This document shows positions 37,659 to 45,236 of a DNA stretch of 64,000 nt, in pieces. Where the stretch lies: NCBI GenBank assembly GCA_963781285.1, contig CAWAFI010000026.1:1-64000 (forward strand), in the 5' to 3' direction. The DNA comes from CAIWHR01 sp963781285. Lineage in GTDB: Bacteria; Pseudomonadota; Gammaproteobacteria; Burkholderiales; Casimicrobiaceae. A program made the translations under genes and the position numbers. Position 1 is the first letter of the stretch, and each line of letters begins with the position of its first letter. The notes under the pieces are model-generated. The model had not been told where the DNA came from, searched no databases, and was given only the letters and a program-made list of their open reading frames with translations.

Positions 37659-38487
37659 AGTGTTGCTCCAGTAACCGACGCTAGCTTCCGCGGACCACGT
37701 CGGCGACCTGATATCGTGAAGCCGCGCAGGATCAGGCGGAAGGTGTTGCCACCGCCATGCGCACCATGCCTCTGGAGCGCCGCAGCGCGGGCATAAACGC
37801 GGGAGGCGTCCTCACAGGTAATCCTACGCGGTGGACGCGCCGCCATCAGTGCGCTATCGCACAGACTGAAGTCGGCGCCGTACTATATGGTTGCGCTTTG
37901 CGACGTTCAGCGTGCTTAACGCCCGTTTGGGCATAGCCGTCGGATGCTTGCAAGGTATGGCGACCGGGCTGTCAAGCCCAGCCCATAACCGATCGCCGCA
38001 GCGATCGCTGCTGCGCTGACCCGCTTGACCGGAACCAACGATGAACATGACCTTGAGTACGGACATCGAATGCGGTGGCCAGAAGATTCACGACGAGGCC
38101 ATGGAAGTCCAGAAGAAAATGTAACGCTTACGCGACGATGCGGCGGACGGCTCCCGGCATCCGCTGCGACGGTCCGAATCAGTGTCTGCGTAATCAGTCC
38201 CTGCAGGGACTTCATGTATTCGACAAGATTGGTCTTTACGTGCTCGCTCAAACCGGGTTGCGGGTTGCACACTTCGCCGACGATCGGATTTGCACTGAGC
38301 TCGCTGTGTGCGCGAGCGCATAGACGCCCTTTGGAGTCCCCGATATCCTTGGCCTAGCAGCGCTAAGGGCGCTTGGCGAATGCTGCTCAGCATTCGCTCA
38401 TCGTCAAAAGTCGTGTCGCAGCGTATGGAACAGCTGCACCGATAGTCGGATTGCTGTGGAATTGATGCGTCCCGCGGCGAACTGCCG
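37659..38487. other. Intergenic region at the left edge of the phage-like island
   Basis: About 830 bases with no recognised family; frames of up to 118 codons on the minus strand carry no motif. It includes a perfect palindrome at 38376-38397. The left attachment site of the island may lie here but could not be matched to a right copy. Confidence 0.4.
38376..38397. promoter_or_regulatory. Perfect palindrome with 10-bp arms, 2-nt centre
   Basis: gcgaatgctg, ct, cagcattcgc. It lies about 90 bases beyond the end of the DUF6602 gene, at the presumed edge of the phage-like island. It may be a hairpin, a protein operator or part of an attachment site. Confidence 0.4.
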
Positions 38488-39129
38488 CTATGGCGACGTC
38501 GTGAATAAGACGTGGCGGCGAAGATAGACCGGTTGGTGCATTAACGCATGCTCACTGAGGACTAACGTCTCGGTGGTATAAGCCCTTCGCACTATGAAGC
38601 ACTGATCGAGAATGCATACCGCATTCGGACGGTAGCGGTCGTCTACTTCGGGAAGCAAGTCACGAAATGCAGCGTCGGCACTCTCCATTGCAGCCCACGA
38701 AGACTTGAACGCGAAGACGAATCCCTTTGGCCTCAAGAGCTGAGATTCGGGAACTTCGGCCACGCCGGTAGGCAGATGAAGTATTGCGGCGCGGGGCAAC
38801 GCCCGTACTGATTCCACGGATTTGAGCGCGTCACGGAGTTCGCCCTTATCGAGGGTCGTCTTGACAGAGATTACCGCGTACACGCTCTCCACCGGGACCA
38901 ACCGCCAAGCGCGACCCTCGACAAGCGCAGGAGTATCTAGGCGATCATGCACGATTAGATCGATTTGACCGCTCTCGTGACCTCCTACCGAGATGACTTT
39001 TCCGGTTGATACAGTGTATCGGCTCGCGAGGGTGCGCTCGAGAAACTGACCAAGGACGAGTTCGTTGTTTCGTCCTTTCTCTCCCGAATTAGACATCTGA
39101 TCCGAGATGGTCTCGATCTCCGAAAGCAT
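38488..39129 (-). CDS. DUF6602 domain protein (nuclease-like fold)
   Basis: A 213-residue protein from ATG 39129, though the frame is open further upstream into capsid-derived sequence. SGEKGRNNELVLGQFLERTL, GKVISVGGHESGQIDLIVHD and VESVYAVISVKTTLDKGELR match the DUF6602 family, which has a PD-(D/E)XK nuclease-like core. The last catalytic position is Ser (ISVK) rather than the usual Glu (IEVK), so activity may be lost. Such genes are common as defence cargo of prophages. Its start is fused to the capsid fragment. Confidence 0.68.
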   Translation of the reverse strand: MLSEIETISDQMSNSGEKGRNNELVLGQFLERTLASRYTVSTGKVISVGGHESGQIDLIVHDRLDTPALVEGRAWRLVPVESVYAVISVKTTLDKGELRDALKSVESVRALPRAAILHLPTGVAEVPESQLLRPKGFVFAFKSSWAAMESADAAFRDLLPEVDDRYRPNAVCILDQCFIVRRAYTTETLVLSEHALMHQPVYLRRHVLFTTSP

Positions 39130-39671
39130 TCGCCTAGTCAGACCGGCGGCTCTCGCCAGGTCGTTTGCAAGCGCGACGTCGGAAGTTTGTCCGAGTGCGA
39201 CCTCCGTGCTGACAACGGTCAGGCCGCAGACTTTTCTCGGCGTCAACGTCTTAGTCACGAGCGCGGCGGCGCTCACGGGATGCGCGCGCCTTCCTCGACA
39301 AGCGCGGCACTCGTGCCCGACGTGAATGCGCAAACGGCCGCGTTCGGCGGGAACTTTCGCACGCCTTGCAATCGGCCAAGAATGCTATTGCTTGCAACCA
39401 TCGGCATAAAGTCGCCGATGATGCGATCGGGAATGTAGACGCCTGCCGCGTTCGACGAATCGTTCGCAACGACCGCGGTCTTCATCACCAGGTCCGGCCA
39501 CGATTTCAACGCGCTGTAAAGTTCGGGCGTTGTCGCTTGCCACGCGTTGCGCCGGCCTTCGCAGTACGCGATCGCGTCGACCATTTGGCCTTTGCCGATG
39601 ACAAGCGATTTCATAAAATGGCCGGCGATTAGGCCGCGCGGCGCGACATAGTTGCTGATGCTGTTGCTCAT
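39130..39671 (-). pseudogene. Phage major capsid protein (HK97 fold), truncated and frameshifted
   Basis: Starts at ATG 39671 (MSNSISNYVAPRGLIAGHF). VANDSSNAAGVYIPDRIIGD, FPPNAAVCAFTSGTSAALVE and, in another frame, PVSAAALVTKTLTPRKVCGL belong to one HK97-type capsid protein of the type with an N-terminal protease-like or scaffold region. A base is missing near 39279 (CCGTGAGC). The protein match ends near LANDLARAAGL at about 39140, where DUF6602 begins, so the C-terminal half or more of the capsid is gone. Confidence 0.75.
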
Positions 39672-39705
39672 GGTGCGATTCCTAGCGGATGAAATGGCGA
39701 CGGCG

Positions 39706-39951
39706 TTAGTCTCCCCGCTTTTTGGAAATCGCGTCCTCATGGAGTGATGACAGGATTTTCCGAAACGTGCGATGGCTTCCACGTTCGGCCACGCGAAGAT
39801 GCCGCTCCAGCGATCCGCCATGGGTGGCCCAGGCATCGAGCGCGGAGCCCACGAATAGAGCTGCCTCACGCGAAGGCAACTCGACCCTGCCCTCGCGGTA
39901 GAGCGCGCGAGCACCGCCTTGCGACAACAGCGGGCCGCCGTCGTCCCTCAT
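39706..39951 (-). CDS. Small phage-type hypothetical protein
   Basis: An 81-residue charged protein (ATG 39951) between a small phage gene and the capsid fragment. REGRVELPSREAALFVGSAL and ERGSHRTFRKILSSLHEDA suggest a helical protein, but no family is recognised. It could be the remnant of a head-assembly gene. Confidence 0.5.
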   Translation of the reverse strand: MRDDGGPLLSQGGARALYREGRVELPSREAALFVGSALDAWATHGGSLERHLRVAERGSHRTFRKILSSLHEDAISKKRGD

Positions 39952-39964
39952 TCGCTTGCCATCG

Positions 39965-40285
39965 TCAGGGATTCTCGCCCGGCAGCAGCAAGCCGCAGCG
40001 ACGCAGGAATGCAGCATCGGACTCGCCGCGTCGTCGTGGTGGGAGCGCTTCGTGTTCCCAATAGAGCGGCGGCCGCCTGCCGGGCTTGTTGACCACGAAC
40101 CATGCGATTACTGCCGCGCGATGCTCCAGCCAAAGTTCGCCTGGTTCGCGCAAGAAAGTCTGAAGGCGGCCATCTGGTTCGTCGCTCCGCGTGTAGGGTT
40201 GATCCGTCAACCATGTCCAAATGCCCGCGGGTATCTGCGGCGGCCCCGCCGTCGAGTACCGTCGCTTCAATCGCCGCGACGCCAT
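39965..40285 (-). CDS. Phage-type hypothetical protein
   Basis: A 106-residue protein whose ATG (40285) overlaps the last base of the small-terminase stop. It is rich in Trp, Arg and Pro (IWTWLTDQPYTRSDEPDGRL, ELWLEHRAAVIAWFVVNKPG). No motif is recognised; the position after terS in a packaging module is the only hint of function. Confidence 0.55.
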   Translation of the reverse strand: MASRRLKRRYSTAGPPQIPAGIWTWLTDQPYTRSDEPDGRLQTFLREPGELWLEHRAAVIAWFVVNKPGRRPPLYWEHEALPPRRRGESDAAFLRRCGLLLPGENP

Positions 40286-40638
40286 CAGCGCCCTCTTGGC
40301 CGGCCAGGCTGGGCCGTGGCCACGGTTTCGCAGCCGAGCTCGCGCAAACCCTTGAGCGCTGCCGCGCGGGCCGCTGATTCGACGCTGCAGGCTGGATTGC
40401 GCCTGATCCTCGAGCCGGCGCCGATCAATTCCCCATGCTTTGCAATGAGCGCACGGGCCCGTTCGGCGCGATCCCACGAGCGCATCGACTCGCCCAGGAT
40501 GAACAGGCCGTAACTGTCCGTGATCTGGTAATCATCGCGCAGGCGTCGGAAGTGCGCGGCCGCGTCTGCCGACAGGTCCGGCGGGGGTGCGTGCGGCTCG
40601 GCACCGGGTTGCGGCACGGTTCTAAGGGTCGGTTTCAT
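40285..40638 (-). CDS. Phage terminase small subunit, P27 family
   Basis: A 117-residue protein. LSADAAAHFRRLRDDYQITD, a middle block AERARALIAKHGELIGAGSR and ESAARAAALKGLRELGCETV fit the P27-type small terminase, which recognises phage DNA for packaging. ATG 40638 overlaps the upstream stop by four bases. No large terminase follows, which is typical of satellites that borrow the helper's enzyme, or of a deleted prophage. Confidence 0.7.
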   Translation of the reverse strand: MKPTLRTVPQPGAEPHAPPPDLSADAAAHFRRLRDDYQITDSYGLFILGESMRSWDRAERARALIAKHGELIGAGSRIRRNPACSVESAARAAALKGLRELGCETVATAQPGRPRGR

Positions 40639-41018
40639 CTGGTGTCCTTTGCCGGAAATCCGGATTTCTGCCATTTCGTGCAAGCGACGATTCGCGTGCG
40701 GTGTCCGGGTTGACCTCGGGGTCTTTTGAAAGCACCCCCCCGGGCTTCAAGGTCTCCCCCGTCGAGCAGCGACGGCCAGCGCTCGCGGCCGTTGCGTTGA
40801 TCGGCGTCGCCCGGCTTGGGCTTGAATCCTTCGCAGCGGCGCGGGACGTCGAGGACGGGCGAATAGACCCGGCTCGCAACGAAGGGCAGCTCGCGGCGAG
40901 CGGCGGCGCGGCAGCGTCGCGTACCGAGGATGAGAACGCGGTTCTTATCCGTGTAATCGGCGGGCTGATGCGGGTCGAGGTGCGCGCAGGCCGCGCAGGT
41001 TTGGCGATCGTCGGTCAT
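40635..41018 (-). CDS. Cysteine-containing phage hypothetical protein
   Basis: A 127-residue protein. CAACAHLDPH, RRCRAAARRELPFVASRVY and RRCEGFKPKPGDADQRNGRE form a conserved small phage protein with two CxxC-like groups that could bind zinc. The C-terminal 50 residues are irregular and Lys/Arg-rich. Function unknown. Confidence 0.6.
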   Translation of the reverse strand: MTDDRQTCAACAHLDPHQPADYTDKNRVLILGTRRCRAAARRELPFVASRVYSPVLDVPRRCEGFKPKPGDADQRNGRERWPSLLDGGDLEARGGAFKRPRGQPGHRTRIVACTKWQKSGFPAKDTR

Positions 41019-41188
41019 GGGGTTCCTCCGCCGGTCCTATCCATGTCCCACGTCCCACGTTGTCCCGCTAGGTTTCCTATCTTCTTATTCAGGCGTATTC
41101 GTATATATATTTTTAAGTAGGACAGGTAGGACAGGCTCCGCTATGAAACCTAGGCCGTCCCACGTCCGTCCCAGCCCGTCCTAGGTCC
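41019..41188. promoter_or_regulatory. Repeat-rich spacer with GTCCCAC/TAGGACAG words
   Basis: About 170 bases between the helicase and the Cys protein genes. gtcccacgtcccacgttgtc at one end, taggacaggtaggacaggct in the middle and gtcccacgtccgtccc at the other are short direct and inverted repeats around an AT-rich core (tatatatatttttaag). This layout resembles a phage or satellite replication origin or a regulator site. Confidence 0.4.
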
Positions 41189-42424
41189 CTATGCATCGCG
41201 CCTCCACGGGCGTACGCGACCGATTCCGGGCTCGCGGCGCCGAGGCATCGCGTGCCAATCGAGCTTCCGTAGGACGGCGGCGACTCGCTGGTCATCGCGT
41301 GCGGTGCGCTTGGCGAGGTCCATCTGGATCGCGTCGTCGAGGAGCTGCGGGACCGTCGTCTCGCTCTTGCCTACTAGGAATTTCTCGATCGCCGGTTCCC
41401 AAGGATCGGTCTTCTGCCGTTCGTCCCGGGCCTCGTCGATTTCGACGGGGAACTCCCACCAGGTCGCGCCAGCCTTAAATTCGACGAGCGCTTCGGCGAA
41501 CCATTGGAACCGATTGGCCTCGATCAGATCGACGCGAATTTCGCCGCAGGGGATCGGGACGAGGCGGCGGGCGCCGGTCGGATCGTCCCAATAGTGATGC
41601 TCATTCGTGGTGCCGATGAAGACGCAGCGACGGGGATAGAGCGTGACGTGCTTCTCCCACTTCTCGACCAATGGATCGGCGAGGCGCGTTAGAAATGATT
41701 TGGTCGTTTCGGCATCGCGGCCGACGAGCGCGCGCAGTTCGGTAAGCTCGGCCAACCAGGCGCAGCGAATCTCGCGGATACAGTTCGGCGATCCTAATGG
41801 CTCGGTTACTTCGGCGTGGAACGCGCCGCCCAGGGCCTGAAAGGCGGAACTCTTTAACGCGCCCTGCGGGCCTTCTAAGACGAAGATAGAATCGACCTTA
41901 ACCCCCGGTCGAAGCGCGCGGGCGATCATCGCGCGAAATAGGTTCGAGGATGCGGTCGCCATAATTTCGGAGGCGGGCGCGCCGAAAGCCTCCTGGAGCG
42001 CGAGGGCCGTGCGCGGCGTTCCGTCCCAAGGCGGTAGCGACTGGACGAAATCAACGAGCGCGTCGCGTTTGCGTTCCTCCGCGATTGACTGGACGGCGGT
42101 CCGTATCATATTAAGGGTAGCGCGCGGGATGGCGTTCCGTTGAACCCATAGGAGGGCCGCGCGGTCGTGGCTATCTTCCCATTTGACCGGGGGATCGCCA
42201 CATCGAATGTCGCGCCAAAAACTGTCGAAGTGCAGCGTGCGCGCGGTATAGGGATAGTCGCGCGACAATAACTCGTAGATATTTGCTTCGCAGGCAACCG
42301 GCTTGCCGTTCGATACCAGTAGGTGCGAATCGCGATCACGATTCGCTCGCGCTTCGGCTGCATCAGTACGCTGGCGTAGCGCCGCCAGTTCGTCCGCTGT
42401 CATTACGCGTTCGCTATCGTTCAC
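41189..42424 (-). CDS. VapE-type phage replication helicase (D5-like ATPase)
   Basis: A 411-residue protein. Walker A VLEGPQGALKSSAFQAL, an acidic Walker B-like AWLAELTELRALVGRDAETT, and RRCVFIGTTNEHHYWDDPTG with the conserved Asn and His of virulence-associated E / DUF5906 helicases. It opens DNA for replication together with the primase. ATG 42424 overlaps the primase stop by four bases, indicating coupling. Such primase-VapE pairs are frequent in satellites and in small prophages. Confidence 0.85.
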   Translation of the reverse strand: MNDSERVMTADELAALRQRTDAAEARANRDRDSHLLVSNGKPVACEANIYELLSRDYPYTARTLHFDSFWRDIRCGDPPVKWEDSHDRAALLWVQRNAIPRATLNMIRTAVQSIAEERKRDALVDFVQSLPPWDGTPRTALALQEAFGAPASEIMATASSNLFRAMIARALRPGVKVDSIFVLEGPQGALKSSAFQALGGAFHAEVTEPLGSPNCIREIRCAWLAELTELRALVGRDAETTKSFLTRLADPLVEKWEKHVTLYPRRCVFIGTTNEHHYWDDPTGARRLVPIPCGEIRVDLIEANRFQWFAEALVEFKAGATWWEFPVEIDEARDERQKTDPWEPAIEKFLVGKSETTVPQLLDDAIQMDLAKRTARDDQRVAAVLRKLDWHAMPRRREPGIGRVRPWRRDA

Positions 42425-43230
42425 GCGCGCCGCTCCTGTTCCTGCCAGAGATCGAGAAAGTCGGTCCCGCTCGAGCCCGGTGGAAAGATGGGGACCTTCA
42501 CCGCGGCATGAATTTGCATCGCGGTCCAGATCGCATCGATCTTGCCGGGGTTGCCGGGCGTTCGATGATCGTTATCCGCCCATAACATGAAGTCGCGTTT
42601 CGGGTATTGGTGGCGCAGCATTTGCGCGACTGGTAAGAGATTGCCGCGCGACATAGCGGCGATAGTCGTCTCGTTAATACGCTCCGCTATAGCAACCGCG
42701 GTGGCGGCGCCTTCGCAGATATTCAAGGGTCCGTCGTCGAGCCAACGTGCAACGTAGTAGAGTCCGCGCGTCGAAATCCCCTTCGCAAATCGCTTTTCCC
42801 CATCGGGATCGATGTATTGCAGGTCGACCAGGCCCCACCCCTCGCGGCGCAACGGTACGAGCAGCTTATCGCCGCATTGACGCCAGTTTGTCGGCGTGAC
42901 GCCTTTACGAACAAGATAGGGATGCGCGGGGTCAGCGGCTGTTGCCCCGTTCCACTGCGCGCGGATGCGGGCCATATTGGCGACTTCTGCGGCCGCCGCG
43001 GCCTCGATCGTGCGGCGCATCCGCGGCGTCGCGTTCTCTGCGATCGGGTTCCTGTCGGCCGCCGGACGACGCAAGCGCGAAGCGCCGACCGCGCCGCATC
43101 GATGGCAGTAGCAGAGGGCCCCATCGTCGCGTACTAAAACCGCGAGGGCCTTGTCGCGTGGCCCTTTGTCGCAGGCGGGGCACGCGAGGCGATGGCGGCC
43201 GGGCCGCAAGCCGCGCAGGTTAATTTCCAT
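42421..43230 (-). CDS. Phage DNA primase with zinc ribbon and TOPRIM domain
   Basis: A 269-residue protein. CPACDKG and CYCHRCG near the N-terminus form the zinc ribbon; NICEGAATAVAIAE and DFMLWADNDH are the TOPRIM Glu and Asp-x-Asp centres. Domains are in the order of phage T7-like primases, without the fused helicase, which here is the separate downstream VapE gene. The upstream small gene overlaps its start. Confidence 0.87.
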   Translation of the reverse strand: MEINLRGLRPGRHRLACPACDKGPRDKALAVLVRDDGALCYCHRCGAVGASRLRRPAADRNPIAENATPRMRRTIEAAAAAEVANMARIRAQWNGATAADPAHPYLVRKGVTPTNWRQCGDKLLVPLRREGWGLVDLQYIDPDGEKRFAKGISTRGLYYVARWLDDGPLNICEGAATAVAIAERINETTIAAMSRGNLLPVAQMLRHQYPKRDFMLWADNDHRTPGNPGKIDAIWTAMQIHAAVKVPIFPPGSSGTDFLDLWQEQERRA

Positions 43231-43381
43231 CGGAGGGAGCCTCCGTCGCCTGCAATGCTTCGATACCGCGCTGCGCTGCAGCGATTGCTTGCTCTACGTC
43301 GCCGTCGTGAGCGTAGATCGCCGCATCGAGAAACCAGTTCTCGGCGGACCGGGGAGCGTCGGCGTCGTTGATGTTGCTCAC
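43220..43381 (-). CDS. Small hypothetical protein of the island
   Basis: A 53-residue protein that starts at GTG 43381, just after GGAGGCGAC and in a GTGA overlap with the upstream gene. SAENWFLDAAIYAHDGDVEQ and AIAAAQRGIEALQATE look helical and TPR-like. Function unknown. Confidence 0.55.
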   Translation of the reverse strand: MSNINDADAPRSAENWFLDAAIYAHDGDVEQAIAAAQRGIEALQATEAPSDGN

Positions 43382-43689
43382 GTCGCCTCCCGCTCGATGT
43401 CGCGCAGCAGCGACGCGGTAGCGCGCTCGACCGACAGCCATTTGTAGCGGATACAGGCGAGCAGGAATTTTCTCCGCGCGAGTAGAAGGCGCCGCCGTTC
43501 GCGCGCGGGCTCGTCTTCCATTCCCGGCGCCGGTTGGCTAGACTTCCCTCCGATCGTTGTAGCGTCGAGGCGATCAACCTTGAGCCCGAGCGTTAGCCCG
43601 GCCGGGCTTTTCTTTCGTGGCGGCGGCCGCTCGCAATAGGCGCGCCTCGGTGCCGGCCGGGGCCGGTCGTCCTGCCGGGGGGCGGCCAT
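43378..43689 (-). CDS. Small basic hypothetical protein of the island
   Basis: A 103-residue protein from ATG 43689 that overlaps the GIY-YIG stop. The N-terminus is Pro/Arg-rich (RQDDRPRPAPRRAYCERPPP) and the C-terminal half is helical (RKFLLACIRYKWLSVERATA). No family is recognised; it may bind DNA through the basic part. Confidence 0.5.
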   Translation of the reverse strand: MAAPRQDDRPRPAPRRAYCERPPPRKKSPAGLTLGLKVDRLDATTIGGKSSQPAPGMEDEPARERRRLLLARRKFLLACIRYKWLSVERATASLLRDIEREAT

Positions 43690-44063
43690 CAGGCGGCCTC
43701 TTGCTGCGATACCAGTTCGATCGCCGCGACCGCAGACAGATAGTTCGATGCCGACGAGTAGATTACGTCTTCGAAACTGAAGACGCGGCGCCGCTTCCAC
43801 GGGGGAATGTAGGGCGAGACAAGGCCGGCCCGGTTGAGTTCGGGGCGATAGCGGTCGATCCATTCCTGCTCTCGGCAATCCAGGTCGGCAAGCTCGGTCG
43901 GCTCTATTTCGACCGTGTCGCCGGGTCGCAAAATCTGATGCGATCGCAGGCGCTGAAGTATGCAGGTTGATTGCCCGACGTAGATCGGCTGTCCGTTTCG
44001 GCGGATCAAATAGACCGCGCTCGCGATCGGGGGCACCGTAAATTTCCACCGCGGGCCGTTCAT
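43689..44063 (-). CDS. GIY-YIG nuclease domain protein
   Basis: A 124-residue protein with AVYLIRRNGQPIYVGQS, the GIY-YIG fold with YLI and YVG in place of GIY and YIG, followed by RLRSHQ and the acidic EQEWIDRYRPELNRAGL, which holds the metal-binding Glu and the downstream Asn. Such proteins in small phages act as endonucleases or repair/defence factors. Start and stop overlap both neighbours. Confidence 0.7.
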   Translation of the reverse strand: MNGPRWKFTVPPIASAVYLIRRNGQPIYVGQSTCILQRLRSHQILRPGDTVEIEPTELADLDCREQEWIDRYRPELNRAGLVSPYIPPWKRRRVFSFEDVIYSSASNYLSAVAAIELVSQQEAA

Positions 44064-44302
44064 GCGGCCCGCCCGCTGCGCCTACGCTGCGCGACGTATC
44101 TCTGGGCGTCGACAATCCTGGTCAGATTGTCCTTGCCGACCTTGCTTGCGGGGGGAAGGTCGCCGAGCCAGCGACGATTCTTTAGGCTGCCGACGGTGAT
44201 GCCAAGGAAGGCGGCGAGTTCCGGGTCGGCCCAGTAGCCTTGCTGCTCGCGCAGCGTCTTCGTCATCTGCGCCTGGTCCTGCGACTGCGGCTTACCTTTC
44301 AT
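44060..44302 (-). CDS. Helix-turn-helix regulator, AlpA/excisionase-like
   Basis: An 80-residue protein with a winged-helix or AlpA-type DNA-binding core: WADPELAAFLGITVGSLKN, RRWLGDLPPASKVGK. Proteins of this type start the early operon of satellites or promote excision. The site 44306-44336, just upstream of the ATG, is an inverted repeat that fits its own operator. The next gene (GIY-YIG) begins in a four-base overlap. Confidence 0.75.
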   Translation of the reverse strand: MKGKPQSQDQAQMTKTLREQQGYWADPELAAFLGITVGSLKNRRWLGDLPPASKVGKDNLTRIVDAQRYVAQRRRSGRAA

Positions 44303-44305
44303 GCT

Positions 44306-44336
44306 GTGTCGCTCCTATGAGTTAACGGAACGACAC
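44306..44336. promoter_or_regulatory. Inverted repeat upstream of the AlpA-like gene
   Basis: gtgtcgctcc and ggaacgacac pair at nine of ten positions around an 11-base centre (tatgagttaac). The site touches the start of the regulator gene, so autoregulation is a natural reading. Confidence 0.5.
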
Positions 44337-44358
44337 GAATTATCTATACACGTAATTC
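44337..44358. promoter_or_regulatory. Second inverted repeat, gaatta-n10-taattc
   Basis: Six-base perfect arms around tctatacacg, in the only AT-rich stretch of this intergenic gap. It may be a promoter-operator element of the early operon, next to 44306-44336. Confidence 0.4.
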
Positions 44359-44392
44359 GGCGCGCACCAACTTTCGACGGACAGTATTCAGG

Positions 44393-44725
44393 CTATTTGT
44401 GTCCTCCCCCCGGGAGCCGCGCGGCGGCGTAGTCGACGAGGATGGGCTCGAAGTCGAGTGCATCGAGCGCGCCCTCGGCTTTGAGGCGCCGCCGGATGCG
44501 GAGCAGCGTTTGGAGCGTTTTCTCGTCGCCGGCTCCGATGACGGCGCAAGCGGCGACCTTGAAGGAAACGCCCCGCGTTTCGTGCAACTGATCGATCAGC
44601 CAAGCGGCGAGCAACGTGTTGTCGTTGGCCGGACGCCCAGGTCCGCGCCGCGGTCCCTTGATGAGCTGCTCGATATAGAGCAGGTCAGGGTCGGGCGGCC
44701 AGTCCGGCCGCTTGCGCTTATTCAT
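44393..44725 (-). CDS. Phage-type hypothetical protein
   Basis: A 110-residue protein (ATG 44725, overlapping the integrase end by eight bases). PDWPPDPDLLYIEQLIKGPR and a basic GRPANDNTLLAAWLIDQLHE suggest a DNA-binding helical protein. No family recognised. It is the first gene after the integrase and could be a regulator. Confidence 0.5.
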   Translation of the reverse strand: MNKRKRPDWPPDPDLLYIEQLIKGPRRGPGRPANDNTLLAAWLIDQLHETRGVSFKVAACAVIGAGDEKTLQTLLRIRRRLKAEGALDALDFEPILVDYAAARLPGGGHK

Positions 44726-45236
44726 TCGCGACCCTCGCCGCGTCGAGTCGCGCGTAGCGCTTGACGTTGCGCAAGTCACGGTGCCCACCGACCAAGGCGA
44801 GGCGCAGCGGATCGAATCCCCGCTCGGCGAGACGCGACAGGCATTCGTGCCGCAGGAGATGGAAGACGACGCCGTCGAGCTCGGCGCCCTCGCAGGCCTT
44901 CTCGAACCAGAAGCCAAGCGTGTCGCCGAGATACGGGAAGACGCGGGCGCCGGTCTTCGGCTGCCGCTTGATGATGTCGAGCGGATCGACGCGCGGCCAC
45001 GATCCCTTGTGGGGCTTGAGTAGCGGGACATCCTCGTAGCGATCACGCTCGCGCGGATGCTTGCGCTTGATGCGGGCCACGCGGCCCTCGATGTCCGTCC
45101 ATTCAAGGGCGAGGATTTCCCCGCGCCGCATCGCGGTCGCGAGCGCGAATTCGACCAGGTCGCGCATCGGCAGCGACGTGCGCGCCTTGTTGGCGTCGAT
45201 CCGTGCGAATAGCGCCTTGAGGTCCGCGTCACTAAG
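44718..45236 (-). pseudogene. Integrase C-terminal part (split by IS)
   Basis: Catalytic domain of a tyrosine integrase: TAMRRGEILALEWTDIEG with the first Arg, HLLRHECLSRLAERG with His-x-x-Arg, and GGHRDLRNVKRYARLDAA with His and the nucleophile Tyr. The coding sequence starts at the target duplication actaag (45231-45236), in phase with the N-terminal part at 47163-47690. Together, minus the IS and one six-base copy, they give 346 residues. Confidence 0.87.
45231..45236. repeat. 6-bp target-site duplication of the IS (left copy)
   Basis: actaag here and again at 47163-47168 immediately flank the IS. In the integrase frame both encode the codons for Leu-Ser, so one copy was the original sequence. 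Confidence 0.85.

Noticed and set aside
37916..38272. 118-codon minus-strand frame left of the island
   Set aside because: No motif, and irregular composition in its downstream half. It overlaps the putative island edge and lacks a ribosome site.
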